NCBI GenBank assembly: GCA_003167555.1
Contig: PMSN01000011.1
Location: 124,001-188,000, forward strand
Reading direction: 5' to 3'
Length of the DNA stretch: 64,000 nucleotides
Source of the DNA: Spartobacteria bacterium
GTDB taxonomy: Bacteria > Verrucomicrobiota > Verrucomicrobiia > Chthoniobacterales > UBA10450
The notes under the pieces are model-generated. The model searched no databases, was not told where the DNA came from, and saw only the letters and a list, made by a program, of their open reading frames with translations. The translations under genes and the position numbers were made by a program. Shown one piece after another: positions 9,251 to 18,642 of this stretch (positions are counted from its first letter, which is position 1; each line of letters begins with the position of its first letter).

Positions 9251-11383
9251 ATGACTGAAACGCCAGACATCGCCCAGCGCACGGCGGCGCAACGTTTTGA
9301 GGCGGCCTGGCGCACGCTCGTGAGTTATGGCAAGCGAACCTGGCTGAGGTGCCTGTTACTAGTCCTCTTTGGCGCCGCTGTCCGTCTCCCCGCTTTACAA
9401 GGCGAACTGCTCTGGGATGACTTATACCTCACTCGCGATAATCCATTCATCAAGAGTCCGCTTCTGATCGCGGAATCATTTCGCCACTATCTCTTCCCCG
9501 CTGCTTTCGGCGGACACTACCGTCCAGTCCAGACCGTCTCCTACATTTTCGATTACTGGATTTGGAACACCGACGCCGCCGGCTTCCATCTCACGAATTT
9601 GTTCTGGCACGTCGCGAGCGGTGTCTTGCTTTTTCTGTTATTGCAAAGACTGCTTGGGTCGATCCTCGCCCGTTTTCCTGGCGGAAAACCGAATGCCGCC
9701 CCGCTCTCTTTGGCCGCCTTCATGGTCGCGCTGCTCTGGCTCATTCATCCCGTCCACAGCGCCGCCGTCGATTACATTTCGGGACGGGCCGATAGTCTGG
9801 TGTTTTTCTTCGCCTGCGGCGGCTGGCTTCTCTACCTGCGGGCCCGGGAGATAACGCGAAGCTTTTTTCGTTGGAGTTGTTATCTGGGCGCTGGGATGTC
9901 CGGTCTCGTCGCGCTTTGCTCAAGAGAGACCGGCTTCGTCTGGCTGCTGCTCTTTCTCCTTTACCTCTTCATCTTCGACCGGAAGCCAGCGTTGAAGGCG
10001 AAGCTTCTCATTTTGTCGTGCTGCCTCGTCCTGGCCGCTATCTACGGAACTTTACGAGCGCTGCCGGAATACCGGCCGATCAATTCCACGGAGGCAACCC
10101 ACATGGCCGCCACGCGGGCGGTCCTGATGTTGCGAGCCCTGGGCGATTACGGCCGGCTGATGCTTTGGCCGGCTAATTTGCACATGGAACGCGATGTGGT
10201 CGACGCCGGCAGTTTGCGCGACACGGCGCACTGGAGGGAGTCGATCGAGAGTGAATATCTGTCGATCGCGGGCTTGCTGGTCGCGGCCGGCTTGGGCTTT
10301 GGCGCGTGCCGCAGAGGAACGTTTCGCCCGATCCGCATTTTCGGTGCGGGCTGGTTCGTGATCACGTTTCTGCCGATTTCGAATTTGATCCAATTGAACG
10401 CCACCGTGGCCGAACATTGGCTCTATCTCCCTAGCGTTGGGTTCGTCATTTTCCTCGCCGGTTGTTGTCTGGAATTCCCCCAGCGCGGACGAAGAATCGC
10501 GATGGGGATGGCGTGCCTTGCCGTGGTGGGACTCAGCGCCCGGAGTGTTGTTCGAAGCAGCGATTGGGTCACAGCGGAAACCTTTTACCAGCGCACTCTG
10601 CTCGCGGGTGGGAACAGCGTCCGCATGGGCGTAAACCTGGCCGCGATCTACTCAAGGCGCGGCGAAAACGCGAAGGCTGAAAATATTTTGCGGAAGGTTC
10701 TCCAGGTGGATCCGACCTATCTGGTGGCCCGCAACAATCTGGGCGCATTGCTCTCCGATCGCGGCCAGACAAAGGAAGCCGCCCAAATATTTGATTCGGC
10801 GAGCAAGGCGACGGAAACAGCGCGCGTTGGTTACCCGCGCACCTGGGCCGCCGCGCTCAATCTCGCGCACCTGGCCCATGCGCGAAATGACGATCAGGCA
10901 GCGCTCGCCATCATCGACAAGGCGCGCCGTGATTATCCCGGGACTTGGGAATTGGTGAGCTTCGAGGCGGAATTGCTGCGCAAGATGAAGGGACCGGAAG
11001 CAGCTCTGCCCATCGTGCAGGAATTTGCGCGAAACCAGTCGTGGCACTGCGAAGCATTCATTGCTCTGGGCAGACTCTTTTGTGAGCTGGGCGATGTCGC
11101 TCACGCCGAAGAAGCGCTCCGCCATGCCAGCTGGCTCGATGTGCATGACGCCGAAGCGCTCAGTGTCCTTGCTGGATTGCGAGTGCGCCAAAACCGGCTC
11201 GAAGATGCTTTTCAAACGCAACGCCGCGCCGTGGCGAGACAGCCCGACCAGGCCCGGCAGTATCTTTTGCTCTCTGACATTCTTGAAAAAATGGGCCGGC
11301 CTGATGAGGCGCGCGCCGCTCTCGACCAAGTCCATCTTCTTCAGGCGCTCGCGAAATCGCAGCCCGCCGCCATCGCGAACTAA
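9251..11383 (+). CDS. TMTC-like GT-C membrane protein with C-terminal TPR array
   Basis: A 710-residue protein. The N-terminal 450 residues hold about ten membrane segments. The first-loop motif is GELLWDDLYLTRDNPFI (Asp56-Asp57), followed by GHYRPVQTVSYIFDYWIW and HLTNLFWHVASGVLLFLL, the pattern of TMTC/DUF1736-type O-mannosyltransferases and their bacterial relatives. From about residue 460 to the end there are tandem tetratricopeptide repeats. The family attaches mannose-like sugars from polyprenyl phosphate to proteins; that assignment here is by architecture only. It follows the pilin terminator, so pilin glycosylation is an attractive but untested idea. Confidence 0.8.
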   Translation: MTETPDIAQRTAAQRFEAAWRTLVSYGKRTWLRCLLLVLFGAAVRLPALQGELLWDDLYLTRDNPFIKSPLLIAESFRHYLFPAAFGGHYRPVQTVSYIFDYWIWNTDAAGFHLTNLFWHVASGVLLFLLLQRLLGSILARFPGGKPNAAPLSLAAFMVALLWLIHPVHSAAVDYISGRADSLVFFFACGGWLLYLRAREITRSFFRWSCYLGAGMSGLVALCSRETGFVWLLLFLLYLFIFDRKPALKAKLLILSCCLVLAAIYGTLRALPEYRPINSTEATHMAATRAVLMLRALGDYGRLMLWPANLHMERDVVDAGSLRDTAHWRESIESEYLSIAGLLVAAGLGFGACRRGTFRPIRIFGAGWFVITFLPISNLIQLNATVAEHWLYLPSVGFVIFLAGCCLEFPQRGRRIAMGMACLAVVGLSARSVVRSSDWVTAETFYQRTLLAGGNSVRMGVNLAAIYSRRGENAKAENILRKVLQVDPTYLVARNNLGALLSDRGQTKEAAQIFDSASKATETARVGYPRTWAAALNLAHLAHARNDDQAALAIIDKARRDYPGTWELVSFEAELLRKMKGPEAALPIVQEFARNQSWHCEAFIALGRLFCELGDVAHAEEALRHASWLDVHDAEALSVLAGLRVRQNRLEDAFQTQRRAVARQPDQARQYLLLSDILEKMGRPDEARAALDQVHLLQALAKSQPAAIAN

Positions 11384-11427
11384 GACAGCTTCGCGGTTGC
11401 GGCGCGGCGTGATAAACTACTCGCGCC

Positions 11428-12354
11428 ATGGAGATCATCGTGCTAGGGGCCGGCGCCATCGGCAGCTTATACGGCGCGAAACTCGCCGCCACCAACGACG
11501 TGACACTGGTCGGCCGCGCGGCACATGTCGCCGCGATTAATTCCCATGGCCTGCAAATTGAAGGCATCGAAGCCCAACGCGTTCGCATCCGCGCGACAAC
11601 TGCGGTCGAGCAAATCGGCCCAAACGCGCTGATCCTGCTAACGACGAAAGTGCCCGGGAGCGCCGCGGCGCTTGCGCCGCTCGCGCCGCTGGTGCGCGAT
11701 GACACGACAATCCTCTGTCTCCAAAACGGACTCGGCAGCGAACGAATCGCGCGCGTTGCCCTTGGTGATCGCGGGACCGTGCTGCGAGGAATCATCCAAT
11801 TTGGCGCGACCTTCAAGTCTCCCGGCGTCGTTCAGCACATGACTACTGGTTACACGGTGGTCGAGCAGCACCAGAGAAGTAATCGCGTGGCCGGGGTCCT
11901 CACGGCCGCGGGTCTCGATTGCCGCATTTCGCCGAACATCGCGCGCGATGTATGGCACAAGCTCGTTCTCAATTGTGTTGTGAATCCGATCACCGCGATC
12001 CTTGGCTGCGAAGTCGGCGGCATTGCCAACCCGGAGCTGGATGCGCTCAAGAAACTGGTGATCGATGAATGCGTCGCCGTCGCTGCGACTCAAGGCCTGA
12101 CTTTCGCGGTGGATTTCATGGGACAGATCACCGAGGTCTTCGGGCCATCGCGCAACATCGCCTCGATGCTGCAGGATTTGCGGCGAGGCCGCCTCACCGA
12201 GATCGATTACATGAACGGGGCCGTCGCCGCCTTGGGCGCCGAGGAGGGCGTGCCTTGTCCGGTCAACGGCGCGTTGAATGCGATCATCAAAGCAATGGAA
12301 GCACGGTCCCGTTCATTGCTCCCAGAGAAAGTGCTCGAGCCGCAACCTGCTTAA
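11428..12354 (+). CDS. panE: 2-dehydropantoate 2-reductase (ketopantoate reductase)
   Basis: A 308-residue protein, normal for the family. It starts with the NADPH-binding glycine motif GAGAIGSLYGAKLA (residues 7-20). Catalytic Lys lies at 178 in DVWHKLVLNCVVNPITA, and the substrate-binding Glu at 258 in RLTEIDYMNGAV, at the positions equivalent to Lys176 and Glu256 of the E. coli enzyme. It reduces ketopantoate to pantoate for pantothenate and coenzyme A synthesis in the cytoplasm. No other pan genes are nearby. Its 3' end overlaps the convergent TPR gene by 42 bases. Confidence 0.9.
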   Translation: MEIIVLGAGAIGSLYGAKLAATNDVTLVGRAAHVAAINSHGLQIEGIEAQRVRIRATTAVEQIGPNALILLTTKVPGSAAALAPLAPLVRDDTTILCLQNGLGSERIARVALGDRGTVLRGIIQFGATFKSPGVVQHMTTGYTVVEQHQRSNRVAGVLTAAGLDCRISPNIARDVWHKLVLNCVVNPITAILGCEVGGIANPELDALKKLVIDECVAVAATQGLTFAVDFMGQITEVFGPSRNIASMLQDLRRGRLTEIDYMNGAVAALGAEEGVPCPVNGALNAIIKAMEARSRSLLPEKVLEPQPA

Positions 12355-14805
12355 CCTCGACTTCGCTTCGTCACTCCGCGCGCCACCGGCTGACGCCAGC
12401 TTCTGATAAACCACGGCCGCCGGCTGCCACTTCGAATCGTCCTCGAGCAATCTCGCCGCGTTGAAACCGGCTTTGTAGTACCAGAAGAATTCGCGCGGCC
12501 GATCCGGCCGGCTTTCCTCCTCGATGATTTTGTAAAAGGTCGCGAGCGCGTTGTCCCGCTCATCCAGTTTCTCGAGGCAAATCCCTTTCTTGAAAAGCGC
12601 TTGATTGCGCCAGTGAGGCGGAGCGTCTTTTTGCGCGGCGAGTTGATCGTAAATCTCGATCGCGCGCCGGTAGTTCTCGCGTTCAGTCGCGCCGGATTCA
12701 TACAAAATGTCGGCCTTGCCGCAGAGCGCCTCGCGCTTCTCTTCCGGCTTCGCGTTCTCGCGCAAGACCTCCTCGTAAAGGGTCGCCGCATCCTGCGGTT
12801 TGCCCAGTTTCCGCTCGATCGCCGCCTGCTCATTGCGCGCCGCCCATTTGAGTTCGCCATTCTTTTTGACGACTTCATCCAGCAAAACGAGGGCGCGATC
12901 GAGCGACTGCGCGCCCATGCTTTGGGTGGCCGCTTTCGCGGCGAAAAAGAGGGCCTTCTCCGTAAACGCGCCGCGGGGATTTTCCTGCGTGAGAATTTGG
13001 AACTGCGTTTGCGCGTTCGGAAAATCCTGTTGCCGGTAATAGGTTTCCGCCAGTTTCATCCGGACATCCGAAATGAATTGGGAGGCCGGATATTTCTGGA
13101 GAAACTCGCTGGCGAGTCCAATGACCTTCCCGGGATCGCCGTTGGGCGCGCTCTCCTCGATCCAGATGAGGAGATAATCGGCTCGCTCGCTCGCGGCCGC
13201 GTTTGGCTGGTTTTCCCGGGCGTGGGCCAGGCTTTTGCGCGCTTCGTCCACATGAGGCGGAACGCCGTGAAACTCGAGTTCCGCGAGCGCGACCCACGCT
13301 TCCGCGGTCCGCTTGTGTTTGGGGAATTCGCGCAGAAATTTTTGGAGCGTGTCCGTGGCTTTCTTGTTTCCTTGCGCAGCCTGGGTGAGGCCTTCTTCGA
13401 GCGCCAAATCGCCGCGCGCTTCGTCGTTGCCTGCGCTTTGGTTCAGCTCGCCCGCATCAGTCAGGTAACGCGCGCTGTCACCCAGTCGCAGCCACGCGAG
13501 CGAAGCATTGAAGAGCGAATCGCCCGCCAGGCCCGGCGAAGTGTGCGCGACCTTTTCAAATGTCTCCGCCGCGGCTTGAAATTTCTTCGCAAAATATTGG
13601 GCGCGCCCCGCGAGCAAATTCATTCGGTCCAGCAACGACGGTCCGGGAAGCAGCGCACGAGCATCATTCAGAATCGCGAGCGCTTCATCGAAGTGCCGGT
13701 CCTCGATCTCGAGCTTCGCGAACTCGAAGAAGGCTTCCGCCAACATCGGCAGCCTGGCGGAATCAGTGCGCAGTTGACCGAGGATGCGCACCGCATTGTC
13801 GCGGCGTCCGGCGCGCAGCTCGCTTTTCGCGAGATACCATTGCGCGAGAGCGCGGCGCGGCTGGATCGAATCCCTGGCCCAGCGGCTCAACTCCTGGCTC
13901 GAAGGTTGACGCTCCGCGCGATAGACCTGATCGAGCTTCTCGAAGATCGTCGGCAATTCCGGATCGGTCGGATGATGTTCGATGAAATCCTCGAGGGGAT
14001 CGTCCCCACTCTCCGGCGTTCCCAATTGCAAGTTCGCATCCGCGATCGCGCACAGGGTCGCGATGAGGACCGCTCGGCTCACGCTTTCGGGCGTTCTCAC
14101 GATCGTTTGGAAAAGCTCGATCGCCCGCTCGCGATGGTTCAGTTGCGCCTCCACCCGGCCCTGGAGAAAACGCTTCAGTTTCTTGTCACCGAGGGCCATC
14201 GGCCTTGTTTTGTCGAGGAGGCGGCGGGCGGCGGCATTATCTTGTTTATCGAGCAGCAATTCGACGGAACGCAGCTCGGCCCGATCTTTCCATTGCGCAT
14301 CGGAAAAAAGCAGCGCGAAGGTTTGGAGCGCATCATCAGAACGCCCCAGGGCCCGCAATGCTTCCGCCTCTCCGAGAATCGCGTTGGAATGAAAGGGCGA
14401 TGCCGCTTCCGTCGCCGCTTGTTGGTAAAGCGGAAGCGCCTCGCTCCAGCGCTGCAAATTCGCGAGAGCCTGCGCCCGCCAGAACCTGATCGCGGGCAGA
14501 TCCTGCAAACTCGCATTCACCAAAATTTTCAGGGCTTCTTCCGCCTCGCCCGCCGCCAGAAGCGCTTCGCCCAACTTTGCCGTCGCAGCCTTTCGTTCCG
14601 CCGGCGCGAGATCGCTCTTCAGCAACGTGCGCAACTGCAACACCGCGACCTGCGGCACCCCCTCCTCCATCGGCCGCGCCGCTTCATCCAACCGCGAAAT
14701 CTCCCCGAACGCAGAACACGCGACGATCAACCCAATCGCGACGCCTGGCCACCTCTTCCATTGGGCGTTAGGCGTTAGGCGTTGGGCGTTGGGCGTTCTC
14801 TTCAT
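12313..14805 (-). CDS. Large secreted TPR-repeat protein
   Basis: An 830-residue protein. After a repeat-derived N terminus (TPNAQRLTPNAQ) comes a signal-peptide-like stretch, WPGVAIGLIVACSAFGE. The rest is nearly all degenerate tetratricopeptide or Sel1-like helical repeats (for example LGEALLAAGEAEEALKIL, KLAETYYRQQDFPNAQTQF, ALFKKGICLEKLDERDNALA). It may act in the periplasm like YbgF/BamD-type scaffolds. The ATG overlaps the stop of uvrA as ATGA, suggesting translational coupling. The heptamer repeat just inside the start may have moved or extended the start. No enzyme motif is visible. Confidence 0.8.
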   Translation of the reverse strand: MKRTPNAQRLTPNAQWKRWPGVAIGLIVACSAFGEISRLDEAARPMEEGVPQVAVLQLRTLLKSDLAPAERKAATAKLGEALLAAGEAEEALKILVNASLQDLPAIRFWRAQALANLQRWSEALPLYQQAATEAASPFHSNAILGEAEALRALGRSDDALQTFALLFSDAQWKDRAELRSVELLLDKQDNAAARRLLDKTRPMALGDKKLKRFLQGRVEAQLNHRERAIELFQTIVRTPESVSRAVLIATLCAIADANLQLGTPESGDDPLEDFIEHHPTDPELPTIFEKLDQVYRAERQPSSQELSRWARDSIQPRRALAQWYLAKSELRAGRRDNAVRILGQLRTDSARLPMLAEAFFEFAKLEIEDRHFDEALAILNDARALLPGPSLLDRMNLLAGRAQYFAKKFQAAAETFEKVAHTSPGLAGDSLFNASLAWLRLGDSARYLTDAGELNQSAGNDEARGDLALEEGLTQAAQGNKKATDTLQKFLREFPKHKRTAEAWVALAELEFHGVPPHVDEARKSLAHARENQPNAAASERADYLLIWIEESAPNGDPGKVIGLASEFLQKYPASQFISDVRMKLAETYYRQQDFPNAQTQFQILTQENPRGAFTEKALFFAAKAATQSMGAQSLDRALVLLDEVVKKNGELKWAARNEQAAIERKLGKPQDAATLYEEVLRENAKPEEKREALCGKADILYESGATERENYRRAIEIYDQLAAQKDAPPHWRNQALFKKGICLEKLDERDNALATFYKIIEEESRPDRPREFFWYYKAGFNAARLLEDDSKWQPAAVVYQKLASAGGARSDEAKSRLSRLRLEHFLWEQ
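14763..14797 (+). repeat. Heptameric tandem repeat, five units of RGGCGTT
   Basis: Five 7-bp units (GGGCGTT, AGGCGTT, AGGCGTT, GGGCGTT, GGGCGTT) lie just inside the 5' end of the TPR gene, where they encode Pro-Asn-Ala-Gln-type residues. A second five-unit array of the same family lies at 56804-56838, with two-unit stubs at 41324-41337 and 48791-48804. All four have the same orientation on the + strand and sit at a gene edge. Confidence 0.85.
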
Positions 14806-17678
14806 CTCTTAAGCAACGCCTTCAGATAGCGCCCGGTATAACTTTCCGCCACCGCCACAATCTCCTCCGGCGTCCCCGCTCCCACAATTTCCCCGCCGCG
14901 CTCGCCGCCTTCCGGCCCGAGATCGATGATCCAATCCGCGCACTTGATCATCTCCAGGTTGTGCTCGATCACCACCAGCGTATTTCCCGCGTCGCGCAAT
15001 TTCATCAGCACTTGGAGCAGCTTCTCGATGTCGGCGAAATGCAATCCCGTCGTCGGCTCATCGAGAATGTAGATCGTGCGGCCCGTCGCTTTTTTTGCCA
15101 GCTCCGTCGCCAGCTTCACCCGTTGCGCTTCACCACCGGAGAGCGTGGTCGCCGCCTGCCCGAGCCGCAAATATCCGAGCCCGACATCGAGCATCGCCAC
15201 GAGCCGGTCCGAAACCGAAGGCACATTCCGGAAAAACCGGGCGGCTTCATCCACCGTCAGATCGAGCACGTCGGCGATATTTTTTCCTTTGAAAGTGATC
15301 TCGAGTGTCTCGCGGTTGTAACGCTGGCCGCGGCAGACCTCGCATTCCACGTAAACGTCCGGCAGAAAATGCATCTCGATTTTGATCAGCCCGCCGCCTT
15401 CGCAATTCTCGCAGCGCCCGCCTTTCACATTGAAGCTGAAACGCCCCGCATCGTATCCGCGCACGCGCGCCGCGGGAAGCTGGCTGAACAGCTCGCGGAT
15501 TGGTGTGAACGCGCCGGTGTAAGTGATCGGGTTCGAGCGGGGCGTGCGGCCGATCGCGCTCTGGTCGATCACGATCGCTTTGTCGAGCTGATCGAGCCCG
15601 CGCAACGCCCGATGCGTTCCCGGTTTGTCCTTCGAATTGTAGAAATGCCGGAAGAGCGCGCGCCGCAAAATGTCGTCGATCAAAGTTGATTTGCCACTGC
15701 CCGACACGCCGGTCACGCAGGTGAAACAACCGATCGGGAACAACGCCGTCACATTTTTCAGATTGTTCTCGGCCGCGCCCGTGACTGTGAGCCAGCCGTC
15801 GCCGGTCTGGCTCGAGCGTGGCGTGATGCGTTCGCGCGGAATGGCGATGCGCGCCCGGCCCGAAAGATAATCCGCCGTCGGCGAATTCCTGGCCCGCAGC
15901 ACTTCCTCGATCGTTCCCTGCGCCACGATCTCGCCGCCGCGCGGACCCGCGCCCGGGCCGAGATCGAGGATATGATCGGCCGCGCGAATTGTTTCCTCAT
16001 CGTGCTCGACCACGATCACGGAATTACCGAGATCGCGCAGCCGCCGCAGAGTGGAGAGGAGGCGCGCATTGTCTCGCTGATGTAGCCCGATGCTCGGCTC
16101 ATCGAGAACATAAAGCACGCCTGCCAGACCGGAACCAATCTGCGTGGCCAGCCGGATTCGTTGCGCTTCGCCGCCGGAAAGCGTGCCGCTCTCGCGGTTG
16201 AGCGAGAGATAATTGAGTCCCACCTCCACGAGAAATTGCAGGCGCGAATCGATTTCCCGCACGACATCGGAAACGATGTGCCGCTGCTGTTCGGTGAGAT
16301 CGAGGCGGCGGATGTACTCCGCGGCCGCGTTGATCGTCAGCTCGCTGAATTGGTGAATGTTCAGTTCGCGTCCCTCGGAGTCTTTGATCGTGACCGCAAG
16401 AATCTCGGGCTTGAGCCGCGCGCCGTGGCAGGTCTGGCAGGGCACGCGCGTCATGAAGGCGCGGATGCGATTGCGCGTGAATTCGCTCTCCGTCTCCTCG
16501 TAAAGCCGCTCCATCTGCGGAACGAGACCTTCGAAGGGCCGCGCCGTCTTCGGCGAGCGCCCGTTCGATCCGAGATTCATCTGGATCGGCTCGTCGCCCG
16601 TTCCGTAATAAAGCGCCTTCTTGAACGCCTCCGGCAGATCGGCGAACGGAATGTGATCGTCGACCGCGAAATGTTTCACGAGCGCGCTTTGCAAACTCCG
16701 GTAATAAGCCTGCATCGGTTTCGTCCCGCGCCGCCATGGCGTAATCGCGCCATCCGCGAGCGACTTCTGTGGATCGGACACCATCAAATCCGCATCGCAC
16801 ACCAGTTGCGTCCCCAGTCCATGACACGCGGGACACGCCCCCAAATGGCTATTGAACGAGAAATGTTTCGGCGTCAGTTCGCCTAACGAGTAGTTACTCT
16901 CCGCATTCCCGTAATCCGTCGTGTAACGAACCGTCTCCCATTTCTCTTCTGCTTGCGATCGCAACACCACGATCCGATTTCCGCCCCACTTCAGCGCCGT
17001 CTCCACTGAATCCGCCAGCCGCGTTCGCACTCCCTCCCGCACGACCAGCCGGTCCACCACCGCTTCGATCGTGTGCCGCTCCGTTTTCTTCAGCCGGATC
17101 GGCTCCGGCTTCCCCAGCTCGGCGATTTCACCATCAATCCGTATTCGGACAAATCCTTCCCGCCTCACTTTTTCAATCACGTCGCGGAATTCGCCCTTCT
17201 CGTTCTGCACGAGCGGCGCGAGCAAAATGATTTTCGTCTCGGCCGGATACGCCAGGATCTGATCGACAATTTGTTGCGGCGTTTGCCGGTGAATCGCCTG
17301 GCCGGTCACCGGATCGTGCGGCTGGCCCACGGCCGAGAAAAGGACGCGCAGATAATCGAAAATCTCCGTCGTGGTCGCGATGGTCGAACGCGGATTCGCG
17401 CCCGCGCTGCGTTGCTCGATCGCGATCGCGGGCGAGAGCCCTTCGATGAAATCCACGTCGGGCTTTTCCATCTGATCGAGGAATTGCCGGGCGTAGGCAG
17501 AGAGGCTTTCCACGTAGCGGCGCTGCCCTTCGGCGTAGAGCGTGTCGAAGGCGAGCGAGGATTTTCCCGACCCGCTTAAGCCGGTAATGACGACCAGTTT
17601 TTCCCTCGGAATTTCGACGTGGAGATTCTTGAGATTGTGCTGGCGTGCACCACTGATCTTGATAGTTTGCGCAGGCAT
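14802..17678 (-). CDS. uvrA: Excinuclease ABC subunit UvrA (single-length)
   Basis: About 958 residues from ATG 17678; a longer frame starts at 17714 but lacks family similarity. UvrA is the ATP-driven damage sensor of nucleotide excision repair. Both ATPase heads are complete: Walker [14 protein letters not shown] and [13 protein letters not shown], signatures [14 protein letters not shown] and [14 protein letters not shown], Walker [14 protein letters not shown] and [13 protein letters not shown]. The C-terminal zinc finger ([21 protein letters not shown]) is intact. The first zinc module lacks its first CxxC: the segment before [18 protein letters not shown] reads [19 protein letters not shown] with no cysteines. 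The stop overlaps the TPR gene start. Confidence 0.95.
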   Translation of the reverse strand: MPAQTIKISGARQHNLKNLHVEIPREKLVVITGLSGSGKSSLAFDTLYAEGQRRYVESLSAYARQFLDQMEKPDVDFIEGLSPAIAIEQRSAGANPRSTIATTTEIFDYLRVLFSAVGQPHDPVTGQAIHRQTPQQIVDQILAYPAETKIILLAPLVQNEKGEFRDVIEKVRREGFVRIRIDGEIAELGKPEPIRLKKTERHTIEAVVDRLVVREGVRTRLADSVETALKWGGNRIVVLRSQAEEKWETVRYTTDYGNAESNYSLGELTPKHFSFNSHLGACPACHGLGTQLVCDADLMVSDPQKSLADGAITPWRRGTKPMQAYYRSLQSALVKHFAVDDHIPFADLPEAFKKALYYGTGDEPIQMNLGSNGRSPKTARPFEGLVPQMERLYEETESEFTRNRIRAFMTRVPCQTCHGARLKPEILAVTIKDSEGRELNIHQFSELTINAAAEYIRRLDLTEQQRHIVSDVVREIDSRLQFLVEVGLNYLSLNRESGTLSGGEAQRIRLATQIGSGLAGVLYVLDEPSIGLHQRDNARLLSTLRRLRDLGNSVIVVEHDEETIRAADHILDLGPGAGPRGGEIVAQGTIEEVLRARNSPTADYLSGRARIAIPRERITPRSSQTGDGWLTVTGAAENNLKNVTALFPIGCFTCVTGVSGSGKSTLIDDILRRALFRHFYNSKDKPGTHRALRGLDQLDKAIVIDQSAIGRTPRSNPITYTGAFTPIRELFSQLPAARVRGYDAGRFSFNVKGGRCENCEGGGLIKIEMHFLPDVYVECEVCRGQRYNRETLEITFKGKNIADVLDLTVDEAARFFRNVPSVSDRLVAMLDVGLGYLRLGQAATTLSGGEAQRVKLATELAKKATGRTIYILDEPTTGLHFADIEKLLQVLMKLRDAGNTLVVIEHNLEMIKCADWIIDLGPEGGERGGEIVGAGTPEEIVAVAESYTGRYLKALLKR

Positions 17679-17735
17679 CGGACGACAAATGTCGAACCTG
17701 TCAGTCAAGCACAAGTCCTGCTTTTCTCCAGTGGA

Positions 17736-18017
17736 ATGGCTTTAATAATGAGTGACGCGGCACACACAATCTCACAGGAAGAACTCGTGGTTCTGCAAAA
17801 GAAGTTCAGCGAGATCAAACACGCGATCAATAACGCCCTCGCGGTCATGATGGCGCTCTCCGAGATGTCGCAGCGCCGGCCCGATTATTCAGAAAAACTC
17901 GCCAGCACGGTGCTGACCAAGGCGCCGCAGATCGTCTCGAGCCTCCAGGAATTCACGCAGGCCTTGAACGAAAAGACCGGTCCAAAGCCGGAAGCTGTTC
18001 CCGGTCCGTCGCTGTAG
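17736..18017 (+). CDS. Small protein resembling a stand-alone HisKA (DHp) helical hairpin
   Basis: 93 residues from ATG 17736 (alternative ATG 17748), transcribed divergently from uvrA with a 57-base gap. The core [19 protein letters not shown] resembles the H-box of histidine kinases (the H-D-I-N-N-P-L-T-V type), with His29. A second amphipathic helix follows ([10 protein letters not shown]), as in a DHp dimerisation hairpin. There is no catalytic ATPase domain, and the acidic residue after His and the Pro of the H-box are both Ala. It may be a scaffold or degenerate phosphotransfer protein. Function is unknown. Confidence 0.5.
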   Translation: MALIMSDAAHTISQEELVVLQKKFSEIKHAINNALAVMMALSEMSQRRPDYSEKLASTVLTKAPQIVSSLQEFTQALNEKTGPKPEAVPGPSL

Positions 18018-18018
18018 C

Positions 18019-18552
18019 TTAAGGTTTCTTGGGCGGCGTCGCTGCTGGCGCTGAGGGAGCCGCGCTCGGCTTCGCCGAACTCGCGGGACTGGAAGCAGGT
18101 ACGGAACTCGTCGCTGCCGGAACGGCGCCCACCGCCGCATCGGACGGTTTCACCGAAGGCGCCGGCCCAGTCGAGGCCGGAGTCGGGTTCGTGACGGTTC
18201 CCGGAGGTCCGACGGCCGACAATGGGCCGGGACTTGCTGAAGGCGAAGCGCTCGTTGTCGCCGGCGGCGGCTGGCTCTTCATCAGCTCGCGGTGAAGTCC
18301 GCTATTGGTGTTCCCTTTGTGCGCGTAGAGAATCGAGAGAACGAAAGTCAGTATAAAAAACATCGCGGCGAGCCAGCCGGTGATTTTCGTCAGCACATTG
18401 GTGGTTTGCGCGCCGAAAATATTTTCGGTGACGCCGCCGCCAAAGGCCGCGCCGAGGCCCTCACTTTTTGGGCGCTGCATCAGGATCACGAGGATCATGA
18501 GCAAGGCGACGGTGACGTAAAGCCCGAGTAGAATGTTGATCCAAAGCTGCAT
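18019..18552 (-). CDS. secG: Preprotein translocase subunit SecG with long Pro/Ala/Ser tail
   Basis: 177 residues from ATG 18552. The first 80 residues match SecG: one membrane helix (INILLGLYVTVALLMILVIL), the loop LMQRPKSEGLGAAFGGG with NIFGAQTTNVLTKITGW, and a second helix. SecG is the accessory subunit of the SecYEG channel. The remaining 95 residues or so form a low-complexity tail of Pro, Ala, Ser and Thr ending in TPPKKP, well beyond the usual length of 75-130. An in-frame upstream extension to 18639 is read from a dispersed repeat and is rejected. Confidence 0.85.
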   Translation of the reverse strand: MQLWINILLGLYVTVALLMILVILMQRPKSEGLGAAFGGGVTENIFGAQTTNVLTKITGWLAAMFFILTFVLSILYAHKGNTNSGLHRELMKSQPPPATTSASPSASPGPLSAVGPPGTVTNPTPASTGPAPSVKPSDAAVGAVPAATSSVPASSPASSAKPSAAPSAPAATPPKKP

Positions 18553-18591
18553 TGGGACGGGCAATATCGCCAGCCCGCGCGATTTGTAAAT

Positions 18592-18616
18592 GGTAGGGCG
18601 AGACTCCGTCGAGCCG
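18592..18616 (+). repeat. 25-bp dispersed repeat (copy 1), GGTAGGGCGAGACTCCGTCG type
   Basis: The 25 bases from GGTAGGGCGAGACTCC to GTCGAGCCG occur identically at 37946-37970. This copy lies just upstream of secG, between secG and mazG. It is one of several short dispersed families at gene borders in this window. Confidence 0.8.
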
Positions 18617-18642
18617 GCGATGACACGCTGCTCCGCCAACCA

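Noticed and set aside
12601-14778. A 725-codon open frame on the + strand
   Set aside because: It lies wholly antisense to the TPR gene; its product is Arg/Leu-rich with no motifs, as expected for a shadow frame in GC-rich DNA.
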